From positions 80,358 to 144,357 of the forward strand of contig CALYLX010000050.1 of assembly GCA_944990035.1 (NCBI GenBank): 64,000 bases of DNA. The letters run 5' to 3'. The notes beneath the pieces are model-generated. The model had not been told where the DNA came from, searched no databases, and saw only the letters and a list, made by a program, of their open reading frames with translations. This document shows positions 1 to 10,976 of the stretch, piece after piece. A program made the translations under genes and the position numbers. The stretch comes from Clitopilus passeckerianus. Taxonomy: Eukaryota; Basidiomycota; Agaricomycetes; Agaricales; Entolomataceae. Numbering within the stretch: the first letter of the stretch is position 1; each line of letters starts with the position of its first letter.

Positions 1-259
1 TGCTATTGGTCTCGTAGCCAATGACTCGTAAACCAGGCTTGCGACATCCCATAATCCCTAACTCTTCACCCATCTCCGACTCTTCCTCAGGCGTCGCGTT
101 AACCAACAGAACCAAGTTTTGAGGTGAATCATAGATTTTCATGAGCGTGCAGATGATTCTGCGCATCCCAAGACCCCGAGCAAGAACCAAGAGGTCATTT
201 GTTGCGGGGTCATGGATCTCCTCAAGAATCGACTTGTGAAAAGGTAATAACGTCGACAT
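1..259 (-). CDS. XPF/ERCC4-type DNA repair endonuclease, N-terminal fragment (runs off the left edge)
   Basis: The minus strand is open from an ATG at 259 to the window edge (about 86 codons). It begins MSTLLPFHKSILEEIHDP, followed by LLVLARGLGMRRIICTL, SPQNLVLLVNATPEEE and GLRVIGYETN. This is the conserved start of the XPF/Rad1/Rad16 helicase-like domain. In the family, the protein pairs with ERCC1/Rad10 and cuts 5' of lesions in nucleotide excision repair and in interstrand-crosslink and recombination repair. The nuclease domain would lie outside the window, so its integrity cannot be judged. The gene is divergent from the LENG1-like gene, with 349 bp between the start codons, so a shared bidirectional promoter is likely (inference). 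Confidence 0.88.
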   Translation of the reverse strand, partial: MSTLLPFHKSILEEIHDPATNDLLVLARGLGMRRIICTLMKIYDSPQNLVLLVNATPEEESEMGEELGIMGCRKPGLRVIGYETNS

Positions 260-608
260 TGACTATAATTGCTCTTGATTGTTGAAGTAGTGGCCAATCT
301 TATTTGAAGAATTATCGACAGAACATGCCCAGACTGTATGTTATTGGAAGAGGAAACAAAGAAAGTACGTCGGCACCGCCTCTGGTGCTCCTTGCAGCTT
401 GCCATGACTCGTGACTTGAGCACCAACCATCATCAGCAACAGCGGAGGCGAGGTTCTTGAGCCTCTTTGCCCGGCTTAGACCATCTCTACTGCTTCTACA
501 TGAGCTTAGGATAAACAACTTGGCTGCAGGCAACCCACGGGCCACCTTTGGCTTCTCGAGGAATAGGATACCCAAACCGCCTTTCACCTAGATCACCATC
601 TTGGAGCT
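260..608. promoter_or_regulatory. Divergent intergenic region between the XPF-like and LENG1-like genes
   Basis: A 349 bp gap separates two start codons on opposite strands. It must hold both promoters and 5' UTRs. I see no clear TATA box. The short ORFs crossing it on the minus strand do not resemble coding sequence. Confidence 0.5.
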
Positions 609-1641
609 ATGGGGAAGCTCAATATTGCCCACCACAAATCTTATCATCCCTATCGAAGGGACAACATTGAAAAAGTCCGCCGAGATGAGGAGGAGGCTCG
701 TGAAAAGGAGGCTAAAGAGGAGGGCAGAATGCAACTAGCTGTACGTTCCAATGATTATTTGTATCTACGAATGACGGCTAATTTTTTGAAGGATTCTGAA
801 GCCCGTATAGATCAGCTTCGAGCACGGGCTGGGGTAGGAAGCTCATCCAAGAAGAAGCGGAAAGACGAAGACCTCGACAAGATCATTGCAGAAGGCAGCT
901 TCACCAAGGGTGCTGTGCTGCCTACGACTGGAGGGCATATAAATTTCTTCGAAGACCTTGAGCATGTACCTCCCCACGCTCTGCTCTGCTCAAAGGTCAG
1001 ATTGTTGACTCCTTCCCTAGACCTCGCTTGTTGCTGCTATCAAGGCAACGAAGAAGACGACCCCTGCAGAAACGGAGAAGGGTGTCCCCTTAGCACCCTC
1101 AGAGAAGGATCTCAAGCCATGGTATACCGACCGCCACAAGGATCCAGAAGAAGATACCGTAGACGAAAAGAGGTATGAAAACCTCCAGCTTTCGAGTGCA
1201 CACGTTGTTGACCCGAACTTCAGAAAGCGAGATACGCTCCGCAAGTCTCTCCACGACCCCTTGACTTCCATCAACAAGCAGCTTTCCAAAGGGACATCTC
1301 CCTCTATGTCTCAGAGCTTCAGTCGACAACGAGTAGTCTCATCCTCGTCGTCTATGGGACCTCCACCAGTCCAGGAGCGCCTATCACGGGAATCTTCCGA
1401 ACGCGAACGAGCATTGGCACTCATTCGGCGAAAGAAACGCGAGATGGCTGGAAGCGAAACCCCAAGCACCGTACATGGCGGACTAGAGGAAGACGGTTAT
1501 GGCGATGTCTTTAACAGAAGAGAAGTAGAGGAGGCTCACAGGCATCGGGAGAGGCACTGGGATCAGCCTTCACGCGCACGGCGTAGGAGCTGGGATAGTT
1601 CTCCCCGTAGACCTAGCGGTAGAGAATATGGACGTAGGTGA
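609..1641 (+). CDS. CIR_N-domain protein, LENG1-like (leukocyte receptor cluster member 1 homologue)
   Basis: The start MGKLNIAHHKSYHPYRRDNIEKVRRDE is the signature of the CBF1-interacting co-repressor N-terminal (CIR_N) domain. Two short introns (about 739-788 and 976-1019) fuse the frames: after HINFFEDLEH the protein continues TSLVAAIKATKKT and KDLKPWYTDRHKDPEE, a block typical of LENG1 proteins. The C-terminal third is Ser/Arg-rich and very basic and ends in PSGREYGRR. The expected role is nuclear, in spliceosome-linked or co-repressor complexes, but LENG1 orthologues are poorly characterised. The length of roughly 310 residues is normal. The start is clear because the CIR_N motif begins at this methionine. 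Confidence 0.85.
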
Positions 1642-2006
1642 CAGGTTCAATTTGATACTTGGTTCTTGTCATCAAAGGTTCGTGAACACACTCCGAGAAC
1701 AGAGCCATCCACATTCTTTCATCGGGACGGCTGGAAGGTTGGTGTGCCCTATGATAGCCTATCGGGCATTGATTGTTCATTCACAAACGGGTTGGCACAG
1801 AGGAGACACTAGGATCTGGACGACTTACAGATAGGTCTCGATACCCAGCGTTTACGAACGTTAGGAGGGTAGACGGATATGGGATTTTGCGCGAAACTAG
1901 AGCTACAGGGATATGAGGTGAAAAATACAATTGGTATCGCTACAACTGGTGGTATGCGGGTATCACGAAGTAAAAGAAGGTCTCCAGCAATGAGAATGAT
2001 GCCGTA

Positions 2007-3183
2007 CTACCAGTTAGAGAAGTCGCTTAACCAGGCACTCTCATCCTCGGAACTCGATTCCTCGCTTGATTCGGAGGGTTTGAAAGTCGTGTCAGAGTCG
2101 GCTTCGGACTCGTAAAAGGACCCTCTGTTTGCTGCTGCTTGATCTGCGATGAGATCCTTTATTTGAAAAACCCAAACTCGCCTCAGGTTGTCTGTTGGCC
2201 TTTCAGGGGAAAAGTTGAGGATAGAGATTGGCGTCTCCGAGAGTGCCGTCACAACGCTCGGCACCTTTATCTCTGTGGTCGATCCGTGTGGCTTTATGGG
2301 TATAGAAACATCCTGGTATAATGGAATCCTAGTCTGGTATTAATGCGTATGAACAAGCTGATGGATAAGGGATGCTCACTGTTTCCTTTGCTTAATCGAG
2401 GGCCAGACGGGTAAGTATAAAGCCTTCAGCGTTTGCAGGTGAACAGAACCCTTGAAAGGGAAAGTAGTGTCCTTGAATACCCAGCGCAGAGCGTTCGGCG
2501 TAGCGTTGTCGACATCGCTGCTGTCCAGAAGAAGACTGGGGGCTGCAGGAGAGGTCCACTCTTCCGCGGCCTCCTGTCGGTAAATTAGATCATGATAATC
2601 GCCGAGCCGAAGGCAATAGTGAAACGGCGGGCCGACTGACTGTATACCATCCGCAACTTTGAGAAGGAACAATCGCAGTGAGGGCAATTGCAAACAGCGC
2701 ATCATGACATCTCATTCCCCGTAGTTTATCGGCGTCATAAAGGTCTTCGTCGTACGCCTTTGATAATAAATAGCTGTTGTGTCTTTGGAGCCCCAGCCTG
2801 ATCAGATCTGGGAGTCCATATGCATTTCGAACGATTCGATTGTGAACGACTTTAAAATGGCCTGGATAGACCGCCTCCGCCAACCCGTCTGTAGAACCAG
2901 ACATAGTTCAAATGTGATGTTTGCGGGGCGGGTCGGGGTAGCCAGAACTGAAGCGCTGACGGTCCGCCTCGGCGTTGAGGTTGATGAATCAGAAATTGGG
3001 GGGTTTGGGATGAAACAAACGAAGCTTCTGACCCAGCCAGTTGGTGACAAGAATTTGTGTTGCGTCATAAAATTGACGTTGAACTGGAAGTATGACATAG
3101 TAGAGGACTTGGTTCGAATACGACAGTGAACAGAACATTACTGCACCAAGAGCCGTAAAATACTTCCGATATACTCGAGTCAT
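2007..3183 (-). CDS. Uncharacterised protein, exon structure only partly resolved
   Basis: The 3' part looks coding. An exon ending ALYLPVWPSIKQRKQ is joined by a clean intron (about 2322-2390, donor GTGAGC, acceptor CCAG) to DVSIPIKPHGSTTEIKVPSV, then ETPISILNFSPERPTD and RVWVFQIKDLIADQ. It ends in an acidic Ser/Glu tail and a TAG at 2007-2009. Upstream, 2590-3183 has long open stretches in two frames, including YGLPDLIRLGLQRHNSYLL and a hydrophobic start beginning MTRVYRKYFTALGAVMF. In-frame TGA codons there mean introns are missing from my model or the 5' part is damaged. I do not recognise the family. The 5' boundary is a guess. Confidence 0.4.
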
Positions 3184-3335
3184 TGTTTGATGCCAGCTTC
3201 TATACGAGCGTATAAGCGAAATTCATCTTGAACGTTTGGCAAATAGCTTGAATAAGTCGACGCCGAGGATTCAAAGGCCACAGAACAGATCCCAGCCACT
3301 GAAACCTTCATCGCCCAGCGGTTGCTCTAAGTCGT

Positions 3336-4485
3336 GACAAATCGGTGATCGCCGATCAATCACTGACGGCGCGGCGACTGAACCAAACTCAAAACTGTAT
3401 CGTTGGGTTCAGGGTCATTCAACAACCATCGACTGGTACTGAAGGCTAGCATTGGGTCCTTGCGCTTTTCGTAAGCTCGATGAACGCTCCAGTGATGTCT
3501 ATCCTTGTTTCCTTGATCGCGCTACTGCTTCGCCTGCGGGCGTTGAGTACGCATCGGCTTGGACATGACGACACCTGGCAGATGCAATTCCTCCTCGGGA
3601 ACCATCTGGGTCCTTCTCTCCGTATTGTGTTTTTGTTCTATGTGAACGGCAGTGATTAAACGATGATTCAAAATCCATTCCGAGGCTTAGGCAACTGGAA
3701 ATTTGACTGGCTCACTGGAAAAGCCCTTTGAAAGCCGAAGCTAGCCTGAGTTCTTTGATTCTGGATCGGGTTCTAGGGTACAAGCTCCTTCTTTCAAAGA
3801 ACGTATTGGGAACCTGAACTCCGAACATACCTCAATAAACAGATATATTGGCGAGCGCCTTGCCCTCTCTCCGCGGAGGCAAGCAGATATTGACATGACT
3901 CGGAAGTTGTGCCAAATCTCAATTCGTTGTCTACTCTCACTGGCCTCTATCCCTGCATGAGCATGTGGAACCAGTAAAGACGGCGAGTCGGAGGTGAGCT
4001 GTTCCTTGCAACTGTGATCCCCGATCAATCCTTCGGGAATGTGCGTTCTGCGCTGAACCAAACTTAAAATCTACAGCTTGGCGTTGCTGGCGGCAAAGAA
4101 CTCACCAATAGAGGCGAGCACTGGTCCTTGCGATCGGCGTAAGCTCGACAAATGCTTCAGTAATATCTATCCTTGTCCTTGATCCTGTCCACTTCGCCGA
4201 ATACATTGCGGCGGCGGATGGTGTATCGGCATGTGAAATGACGGCCTGGACACCTGAGTCTGTTTTTCTTCTTTGTAAACAGTAGTAATTCGACAGTGCT
4301 GCCCAATGTTATTTGGAAGCTTATGCCAGTGGGGCCTTGGTTGACTCTGTGGAAATCAGCTTCGAGAGCTGAAGCTAGTTTTTGCGTCTGGATTAGGCCC
4401 TACGACTCAAGCCTCATCCTGCAAAGAGCGTATGCGGAATGTGGACTAAGGGACATACTTTAGGAAGTAAAAATATTATCAAACG
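3336..4485. repeat. Old, diverged tandem duplication (two roughly 0.5 kb units)
   Basis: The segment at about 3336-3845 reappears in the same order at about 4012-4485. Shared blocks include GATCAATC near 3355/4023, CTGAACCAAACT near 3380/4050, TAAGCTCGA and CTATCCTTGT near 3472-3510/4140-4175, GTATCGGCATG-like sequence, and GAAGCTAG near 3739/4370. Identity is patchy, so the event is old. Neither unit holds a convincing gene now. On the minus strand a short stretch, RIDIT(E/G)AF(V/I)ELT, is kept in both copies mainly by third-position changes, which hints at a former coding exon. Confidence 0.6.
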
Positions 4486-5437
4486 CTGTGTCCCTCTTGC
4501 AGTAGGGGCAAAGAAAATACCCGCGGATACGAAACGAACCAGATCGCTCTGCCAGCAATACTCAAAGAAGTTCGACAGTAGACCCATAGGAGAAGATAAC
4601 TACCAACTTCCGTAAGCTTGTCCCTGCATTCTTTTCGCACTCGTCTCAGACTCTCAGAAGCGCTGGTATTCGGATCCAGCATTTCTATACGTCCGCCGAG
4701 CCCGGGCCCCTATGTTTTAAGGATTCCTACCTCCCCTTATGCGCTGGCTATTCGCCGTATTATAGAACCGTTCAACGCTTTGACAACACTGTGCTTCTTT
4801 TAACTATGCTGAGCCGAACTTTGTCTCCTTCGATTGGTTCGAATAAACACCAGCCGTTCGGAAACGCCAGATTCAATTAGCCCTTCGTGCCAAATGCCAA
4901 TAACCCAATATTCGAAATGACATTCTACCTCACGCCAGGGCACGCGATAGCATGTACGGAAGGTCTACAATGTCGGACTCCGAGGCAAGGGTTCAAGTCT
5001 TCTTTTCACCCCCGCCATTTGCCGATTCAGAGCATTCTGTGTGGTACAAGTTTGATTACGGCTTGTTTTAGGGTTCATATGTACTATGAATTCGCTCCTT
5101 GCATCCGTACTGACCGGTGGAGATGATCCAACATGTCACGATGTTCAGACCTTCGGGGGCAGGTTACCCGGACCATAGGACGGGGATTGACTGATGTATT
5201 TATGATGTCAGTGTCCGCCTGGTGTCCGCCAATCTGGGGTGCTGCGTCTTCGGGCAGCAATCGGGTACTGCCTTCTAAATTAAAGCTCTGCACGCTTATT
5301 GTCAATGTCAGCCCTGGCCCCTGGATCTGCGTGACAGTACGCCACCGCCTGATATGGCTACCCATCAGACCTCATCTCCATCTTTGCTATGGGCAAAGCA
5401 GAGGAGAGAACCCGGAGACATCCATGGGACTCCCTGG

Positions 5438-5512
5438 GCCGCGGTCACAGCATTTTGGTGACCGGCCGCGTCGATTTAGCTGGCGGTCACAAAATCCGGT
5501 GACCGCGCTGGG
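5438..5512. repeat. Pair of GGTCAC...GTGACC palindromes forming a larger inverted repeat
   Basis: Around 5441-5464 the sequence is CGGTCAC, a 9-nt spacer, then GTGACCG. At about 5483-5506 it is GCGGTCAC, 8 nt, then GTGACCGC. Each is a perfect short palindrome. The two together are inverted copies of one another, sharing a GATTTTG/CATTTTG core, so the whole stretch could fold into one long hairpin. A related GTGACCG-containing palindrome lies at 6322-6358. Confidence 0.65.
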
Positions 5513-6321
5513 GGCACTGCAGTGAGAAGGCATATTCGTGTTTGGTTCTGTAGGTAGTGGTAAACAACGAGGCGGGGGTAGAATCGCAATTTAGCCTGCT
5601 CTACACCCTCTACGCACATATTCCGGGCGGGCAGGCTTTCGTCTACGGATCACGAATACGTTTATCGCACAGGAAGCGAAGTTTTGGTGTGATTTCGGTC
5701 GCGCACGCACTGGAAATGGTGCTGTTGGTTGGCTCTCCCACGTTTCTATGCGAGGAAATCTATCTGAACATTTGTAAATACATATATTTTACATTGTTCT
5801 ACGGTTTTATGTACCGGAAATCGATAGAATTTCGAGTTCAGCCATTCTTACGACAGGGCAAATCCGGTTGATGGAAGCACCGTAAGCGGAGTTCGAGCAG
5901 CTGATAAGGAGGAAACGGAAATTTATGGTGAGTTTTCGTGGAACAAGTCAGAGTTTTTGCACTCACAAACAAGTGGGCCAAGCGCACTTGCACGTCTGAA
6001 GGAAATGAAGGAAAAAATGCCTACAAATCGACATTCACGAAGGGAAAAACATACTTTACGTCGATTGGGCGGAGCTTAAAAGAGCCAAATCATACGACTT
6101 TTCGTTTTGGAGGACATTTTGCGCGGTCTATCACTACTCTTTACACTAGAAAATTCTGCCACACATTAAAAATAGGCCTTCATATTACTCCTGCAGAGAA
6201 TGTATCATCGAAGCGCGTTTGACGATGAACTATCTCGTAAGGTACCTTTAGTTTAGATTCAAACCCCGACCGGCAATCAGCGAGGCATTCAGACAAAGGG
6301 GCAGGGAGCCGAGCCAGACGC

Positions 6322-6358
6322 TGTGACCGCCGCCACCTAGGAGGTGGTGACCGGGCGG
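6322..6358. repeat. GC-rich palindrome with GTGACCG motifs
   Basis: The centre CCACCTAGGAGGTGG is a perfect palindrome flanked by GTGACCG on both sides. It resembles the palindromes at 5438-5512 and closes the roughly 0.9 kb stretch between them, which is AT-richer and gene-free. This may be one end of a non-autonomous element (inference). Confidence 0.45.
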
Positions 6359-6520
6359 TTTTTCCAGCTCAGAAAGAAACAATTGAGTCTCAGAATGGAG
6401 CCTCTAGGCGGGGGGAGAATGGGGGAGAATGGAGGAGGAGCGGAGGCGGCCGAGCTTACATAATGCGGTGCCGAAGGTGGGACGCGGGCACCGGGTCACA
6501 GGGAATCCGCGAGAGAACTA

Positions 6521-7462
6521 CTAGGAGGACCCGGAATAATGGGAGGGTATGTCGTGTACAAAATTCTGGAATCCGGTCAAATCTGTCTGAACCAACGCTG
6601 ACCCTGGCCGGAATGTTGTCCGAACCTGCAGCCCGCCTCACTCAGGGCCCAATTCTTGTCCGAACTTTTGCTTCTGGCCTCGAAAAAAGTTCCCCGACTT
6701 CTCTGAGAACGGCCTCTGAAGCTTCAAAATCGTTTTCTATTCAATGCTACAAGATGTAAAACTACTAGAGACCGTTAAGTAGTCTAAATACTTTCACCTG
6801 ACACCTGACAGCTCCGCCAAGTGTTACCGGTGTCCAAATTCTTCAGCTTTCGTTTGTTGAAAAGCACCATTTCCCTCTTGAATGCGGAAAAGCCTTGTTT
6901 CAGCTCGTTGTAGCGAGCGTAGTCGCGCGACCCAAGGCGAATTCCAGGTGCTGCAACCGTAGATGGGATGACAGGAGCATCGTACAGAATGGACAAGAAC
7001 ACGTGCGAGGGAATGAGCAAAGCGATTGGTTTGGAAGGGATCTGTCGTCCTGTGGAAAGATTGACACCAGGACCCGCAAGCCGGTGAAAGAGTTGTACGG
7101 ATAGAAGTGAAAGAGCAGAGATGCATCGGCATTCTTTCCATTCTTCCGGCCTGATTTTCAATGTACCCCAAGCCGCCGGGTCCCTGGAGGACCCCTTGGG
7201 GACCCCACGTGACATTGCAATGAGTCGACTATAGCCGTCAGAAGCAATGGGCAACTATAATCAACAACAACAACAGCTATAAGCAACTATAAGCATGGAG
7301 AGTGGAACAAGCATGGCCGTGATCTGTGCGCTTTGGTCATCATCAGGCCTCAGGCCGTAAGGTCAGACGACTAGTGACGGGATCGCCGGTCCTTGGAGCT
7401 CAGATGGGGGAACCTTGTCCGAACCTGTACACGACATACCCTCCCATTATTCTGGGTCCTAG
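6521..7462. mobile_element. Putative non-autonomous element with imperfect terminal inverted repeats
   Basis: The left end at 6521-6560 (CTAGGAGGACCCGGAATAAT followed by GGGAGGGTATGTCGTGTACA) matches the reverse complement of 7426-7462 with one substitution and one 3-nt gap. The motif TTGTCCGAAC occurs near 6617, 6657 and 7416. The interior carries a 156-codon minus-strand ORF (7254-6784) with no recognisable family, plus short CAACTATA repeats near 7245-7295. I see no transposase motif and no clear target-site duplication. It could be a MITE-like element or an ordinary inverted duplication. Confidence 0.5.
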
Positions 7463-7598
7463 GGGAGGATGTAGATTTTCACAGTTTGCCAGCGGACCGC
7501 ACTGGCCATACATGACCATGAGAACTTGATTTACCTACATGAGATCTGAAATCTAGGGTTTAAAGCCTTGTTAAAGCCACCGGATGGAGAACTGTCGG

Positions 7599-8024
7599 TC
7601 AGCGAAATGATGTAGGCTCGGAGTACAGCAGTTCTACGACTCGATATTTATTCTCGGATAGGTTTACTAGGATTTCCAATCTCACTTGCTGACCTGACCA
7701 CTTGAACCATGCCAGGGCAGGAGCGTCATCTTCCTCGAGGGCAGAGAGCAACCCACAGCGTGTATTTGACGTTGCTAATCCTCTTTCTTGGAACGCACTG
7801 GATTTCGCGGTCTGTTGTGGATGTCTACAATAAAGTAGAGCGACGTGGTGAAGTCTCCTCGCAGGTAGGTCGGAGAACCGGGGTTTTCCAAGACTATGGC
7901 TAACACGGGTGTCGCACAGATAAATACATACAGGATGTTTGACGGCTCTAGATACACTTATATCCTCAACAGTAGGATCTTCACCACTGGAGGAAACTTC
8001 GTCGTCCACCACGGCTATCTTCAA
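7599..8024 (-). CDS. Possible small uncharacterised gene or gene remnant
   Basis: An uninterrupted minus-strand ORF of 141 codons starts MKIAVVDDEVSSSGEDPTVE and ends LVNLSENKYRVVELLYSEPTSFR. A second minus-strand frame over 7775-7957 is hydrophobic (NILYVFICATPVLAIVL), so the true product may be spliced and membrane-associated. No family is recognised. It sits in a repeat-rich stretch and may be a relic. Confidence 0.25.
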   Translation of the reverse strand: MKIAVVDDEVSSSGEDPTVEDISVSRAVKHPVCIYLCDTRVSHSLGKPRFSDLPARRLHHVALLYCRHPQQTAKSSAFQERGLATSNTRCGLLSALEEDDAPALAWFKWSGQQVRLEILVNLSENKYRVVELLYSEPTSFR

Positions 8025-8597
8025 GGTCGGTTATGCCTGTCTGTGATTTTGTTTCCATGAATGTCGACAAAACCCTAGAGTTTCGAAATGAAAACCAGAA
8101 GCCATGAAAAAGCTCGCCCGCAGAGAAATTCCACAGAATAGGCAACTAGATAAATTGGTGCCGAAGTGCAGTTAGATGGCACCTCATTAAGCTATTGGTG
8201 AGGTGCTGTTGGCATGAAAGGGAGTGGGACGCGGTCGTCTCGATTGCCAGAGATGGTCTTTGTTTGTTTTTGTTGGAACGTGCATCTTTTGAAGTGGGAG
8301 AACCAGTGCGGAGACTCGGAACCAACCTCCGATAAGTGAAAGGCGGCTATACCCCATGTATGAATTTGGTGTGTTCGTTGTTCTGGGATCCTCTAGGCGT
8401 TGGAACCAATCAACATCTGATGAGTCTGGGGCTGGCGCAGAAGCATCCTATGCACGGCCACAGATCGTCAAGATGGAGTGGACTCCGGAAGTGTGGGTGA
8501 CTAAGAAGAATTACTCCGAAAGGTCCGAAGGACCGTGACCAATACTGTTCCTTCGTTTTTGCTCCCCACACGGCAGAGCAATTCAGCTCGATCTTCT

Positions 8598-10664
8598 ATG
8601 GCTTTTTCAGGCGCATTGGTGGGCGAATAATTCTTTTCTACTTGCTGACATCTTACACGGATTGGTAGACATTGACGGATTTGAATGACTTTATAACGCC
8701 ATCGCAAGCATGTATCAAGCCCGTAGAACAACTGAATAAGCAGGGAGCAAAGGATCCTAGTGCTGCAGCTGTAAGAAGCCAAAAGCTCTTGATACAAATC
8801 CACACAATACTAACTCAATCTAATCTCTAGACAGAAATCCAGATAGATCAGACGGGGAACTATGTAGAAGTCACTACGCCATCCGTGGGCAGCAAACTAA
8901 CTCAACCGAAAAAGCTGGAGAAAGCAGAGATCAATCTAAATGACTGCCTAGCTTGCTCGTACGCCCAATTTATCCTTTCTCATGTTGCTTAAATGGGATC
9001 TAAGAATTCACTAGGGGTTGCATAACGTCTGCCGAATCGGTCCTCATCACCCTTCAATCACATATTGAGGTGCTGAACTTCTTGGAATCCAATTCTGCGA
9101 CGAAATCTTCCCTAGCATCGGATACAGAACCCTATAAGGTTCCAGTAATATCCATATCGCCTCAAACACTTGCCTCCCTGGCTGCTTCCACTGCTGCTCA
9201 AAACGCCAACTCTGCAGCCTCGTCCAGCTCGAGCTTGCCCCAACCCACTCCACGGCAGATCCTCCGCCGAATACAGATGTTCTGCACGACAGTCCTCGGA
9301 TTTGCATCTGTCTTCGACACAACGTTTGCACGCCACCTTTCCTTGAAGGAACATATTGCAGAATTTGAGGAGCGTCGGGCACGATCGAAAGCTGGAGGTG
9401 AAAAGAAGGAGGAGGATCACTGTCTGCCAATGCTCGCGAGTGCATGCCCGGGGTGGATATGCTACGCCGAGAAGGCACATGCAGAGATGTTACCCTTTGT
9501 TTCTACGACTAAGAGCCCCCAGCAAGTCATGGGGACCTTGGTGAAGAATTGGATGGGTGCCAAGTGGGGAAAGCGGTGGGTGTAATCATGTTCTACTTTC
9601 CTGCTTATTGATCCATTATCTGCAGGCCGGACGAAATATATCATGTTACGGTCATGCCTTGCTACGACAAGAAACTGGAGGCATCGAGAACGGACTTTTA
9701 CAACGAGCTGTACTCTACGAGGGATGTTGATTGCGTCATTACCACCGGAGAGCTAGAACTTTTGATGAAGGAGAAGGGATGGGATATTTCACAATTTGTC
9801 CCTGGTGAACTCGATGACCTACCCCCATCGGTAGCGCCTAATGGTACGGAGTCCCAAGGCATCAACATCCCCGAACTCCTGGTCCATCCTGGCACGTCAT
9901 CCGGCTCGTATCTTCACGCCATCATGGCACATATCCAGGACACCTCACCAGTTCCCCTTACTCTCACCGTCGCCACCCTCCGAACGAGCGATTTCGAAGA
10001 ATTCGTTCTCTCCAAACCTGCCCCGACACCCGAAGAAAAAGAAGAGATCGTCTTCAAGGGTGCAAAATGTTATGGGTTTAGAAACCTTCAAAATGTAGTG
10101 CGAAGAGTGGGGAGGGAGAAAGGTCTCAGGACAACAACTGGTGCAGCCGGGAAGATGGGTGGACGGGCAGCTGGCGCCGGAGCTGCGAGACGCTTGGCAG
10201 CAAGACGGAGAGGAGATGCAGGTGCGGTAGAGGAAAGAGGGTATGACTATGTCGAAGTCATGGCTTGTCCCGGAGGATGTGTCAACGGGGGTGGGCAGCT
10301 CAAACCCGTTTTGGCCTCTGGTCAGGGTCCAGCTGTGGCCGAAGGGAAGGATAAAGAGGGCTTCAAGAGGGATTGGGAGGCAAACGGAGTTGCTACCCCT
10401 CCGCCTGCTACGAAGAGCACTACGATTGACGTCTTGCAGAATGCGAGGTGGGGGTCGAGGGAATGGACGAAGAAGGTGGAGGATGAGTACTGGAAGGTCG
10501 GCAATGGAGCCGAAGCGGCTCAGCGGGCCGATACTTTGGTTACTCAGATATATTGGGACTTCTCTCTAGCGGGGGAAAAGGGAGAGGGGAGTCAACGACA
10601 GCATTTCCGGACTCAGTACAAGGCTGTAGAGAGCGAGGTCATTGGCCTCAATGTGGTTTGGTAG
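8598..10664 (+). CDS. NAR1: Cytosolic Fe-S cluster assembly factor NAR1 (iron-only hydrogenase-like)
   Basis: NAR1 acts in the cytosolic iron-sulfur assembly (CIA) pathway, linking cluster formation on the Cfd1-Nbp35 scaffold to the CIA targeting complex. Small 5' exons read MAFSGAL, then [20 protein letters not shown], then [14 protein letters not shown] with [19 protein letters not shown]. These supply the N-terminal Cys plus the CxxCxxC cluster ligands. Later motifs are [27 protein letters not shown] (joined across an intron at about 9576-9625) and [13 protein letters not shown], all diagnostic of the hydrogenase-like core. The stop follows GLNVVW. The start at 8598 gives the family-typical hydrophobic MAFSGAL beginning. 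It appears intact. Confidence 0.93.
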
Positions 10665-10976
10665 AGCATACGCCACCCACATCACTGTATATCACACATA
10701 GTATTTGGATAGGTTGTAGACTTTGCGATAACTTAGGATCGGTTGTATTATCATTGTACATTGCGTTGCTAGCCGCGCTGGGGATGTAAAGTATGCTTCC
10801 TGGGTAAGTAGGATATGGATATATGAAAGAAGGAACAGTAAGGATACAGAGGTACAGTGGTGAGGCAATCTCGTTGAATGTGGTTTGGGGTATCTCGGTG
10901 TTTTAGAGGGTAAATATTGAGCCCGCAATCGAAGTGCTGATTAGGTCTGCAGGACGGGAAAAGTTGGGAATGGGGG
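10665..10976. other. Convergent intergenic gap downstream of NAR1
   Basis: The 312 bp between two convergent genes hold the 3' ends of NAR1 and of the Cys-rich gene. No other coding or structural signal was seen. Confidence 0.4.

Noticed and set aside
4950..5010. GGGTTCAAGTC box-B-like motif
   Set aside because: The surrounding sequence does not fold as a tRNA; the nearest stem has a 3-nt loop.
5938..6222. 94-codon plus-strand ORF in the gene-poor region
   Set aside because: Composition follows the local AT-rich sequence. No motif, start context or homologous block was seen.
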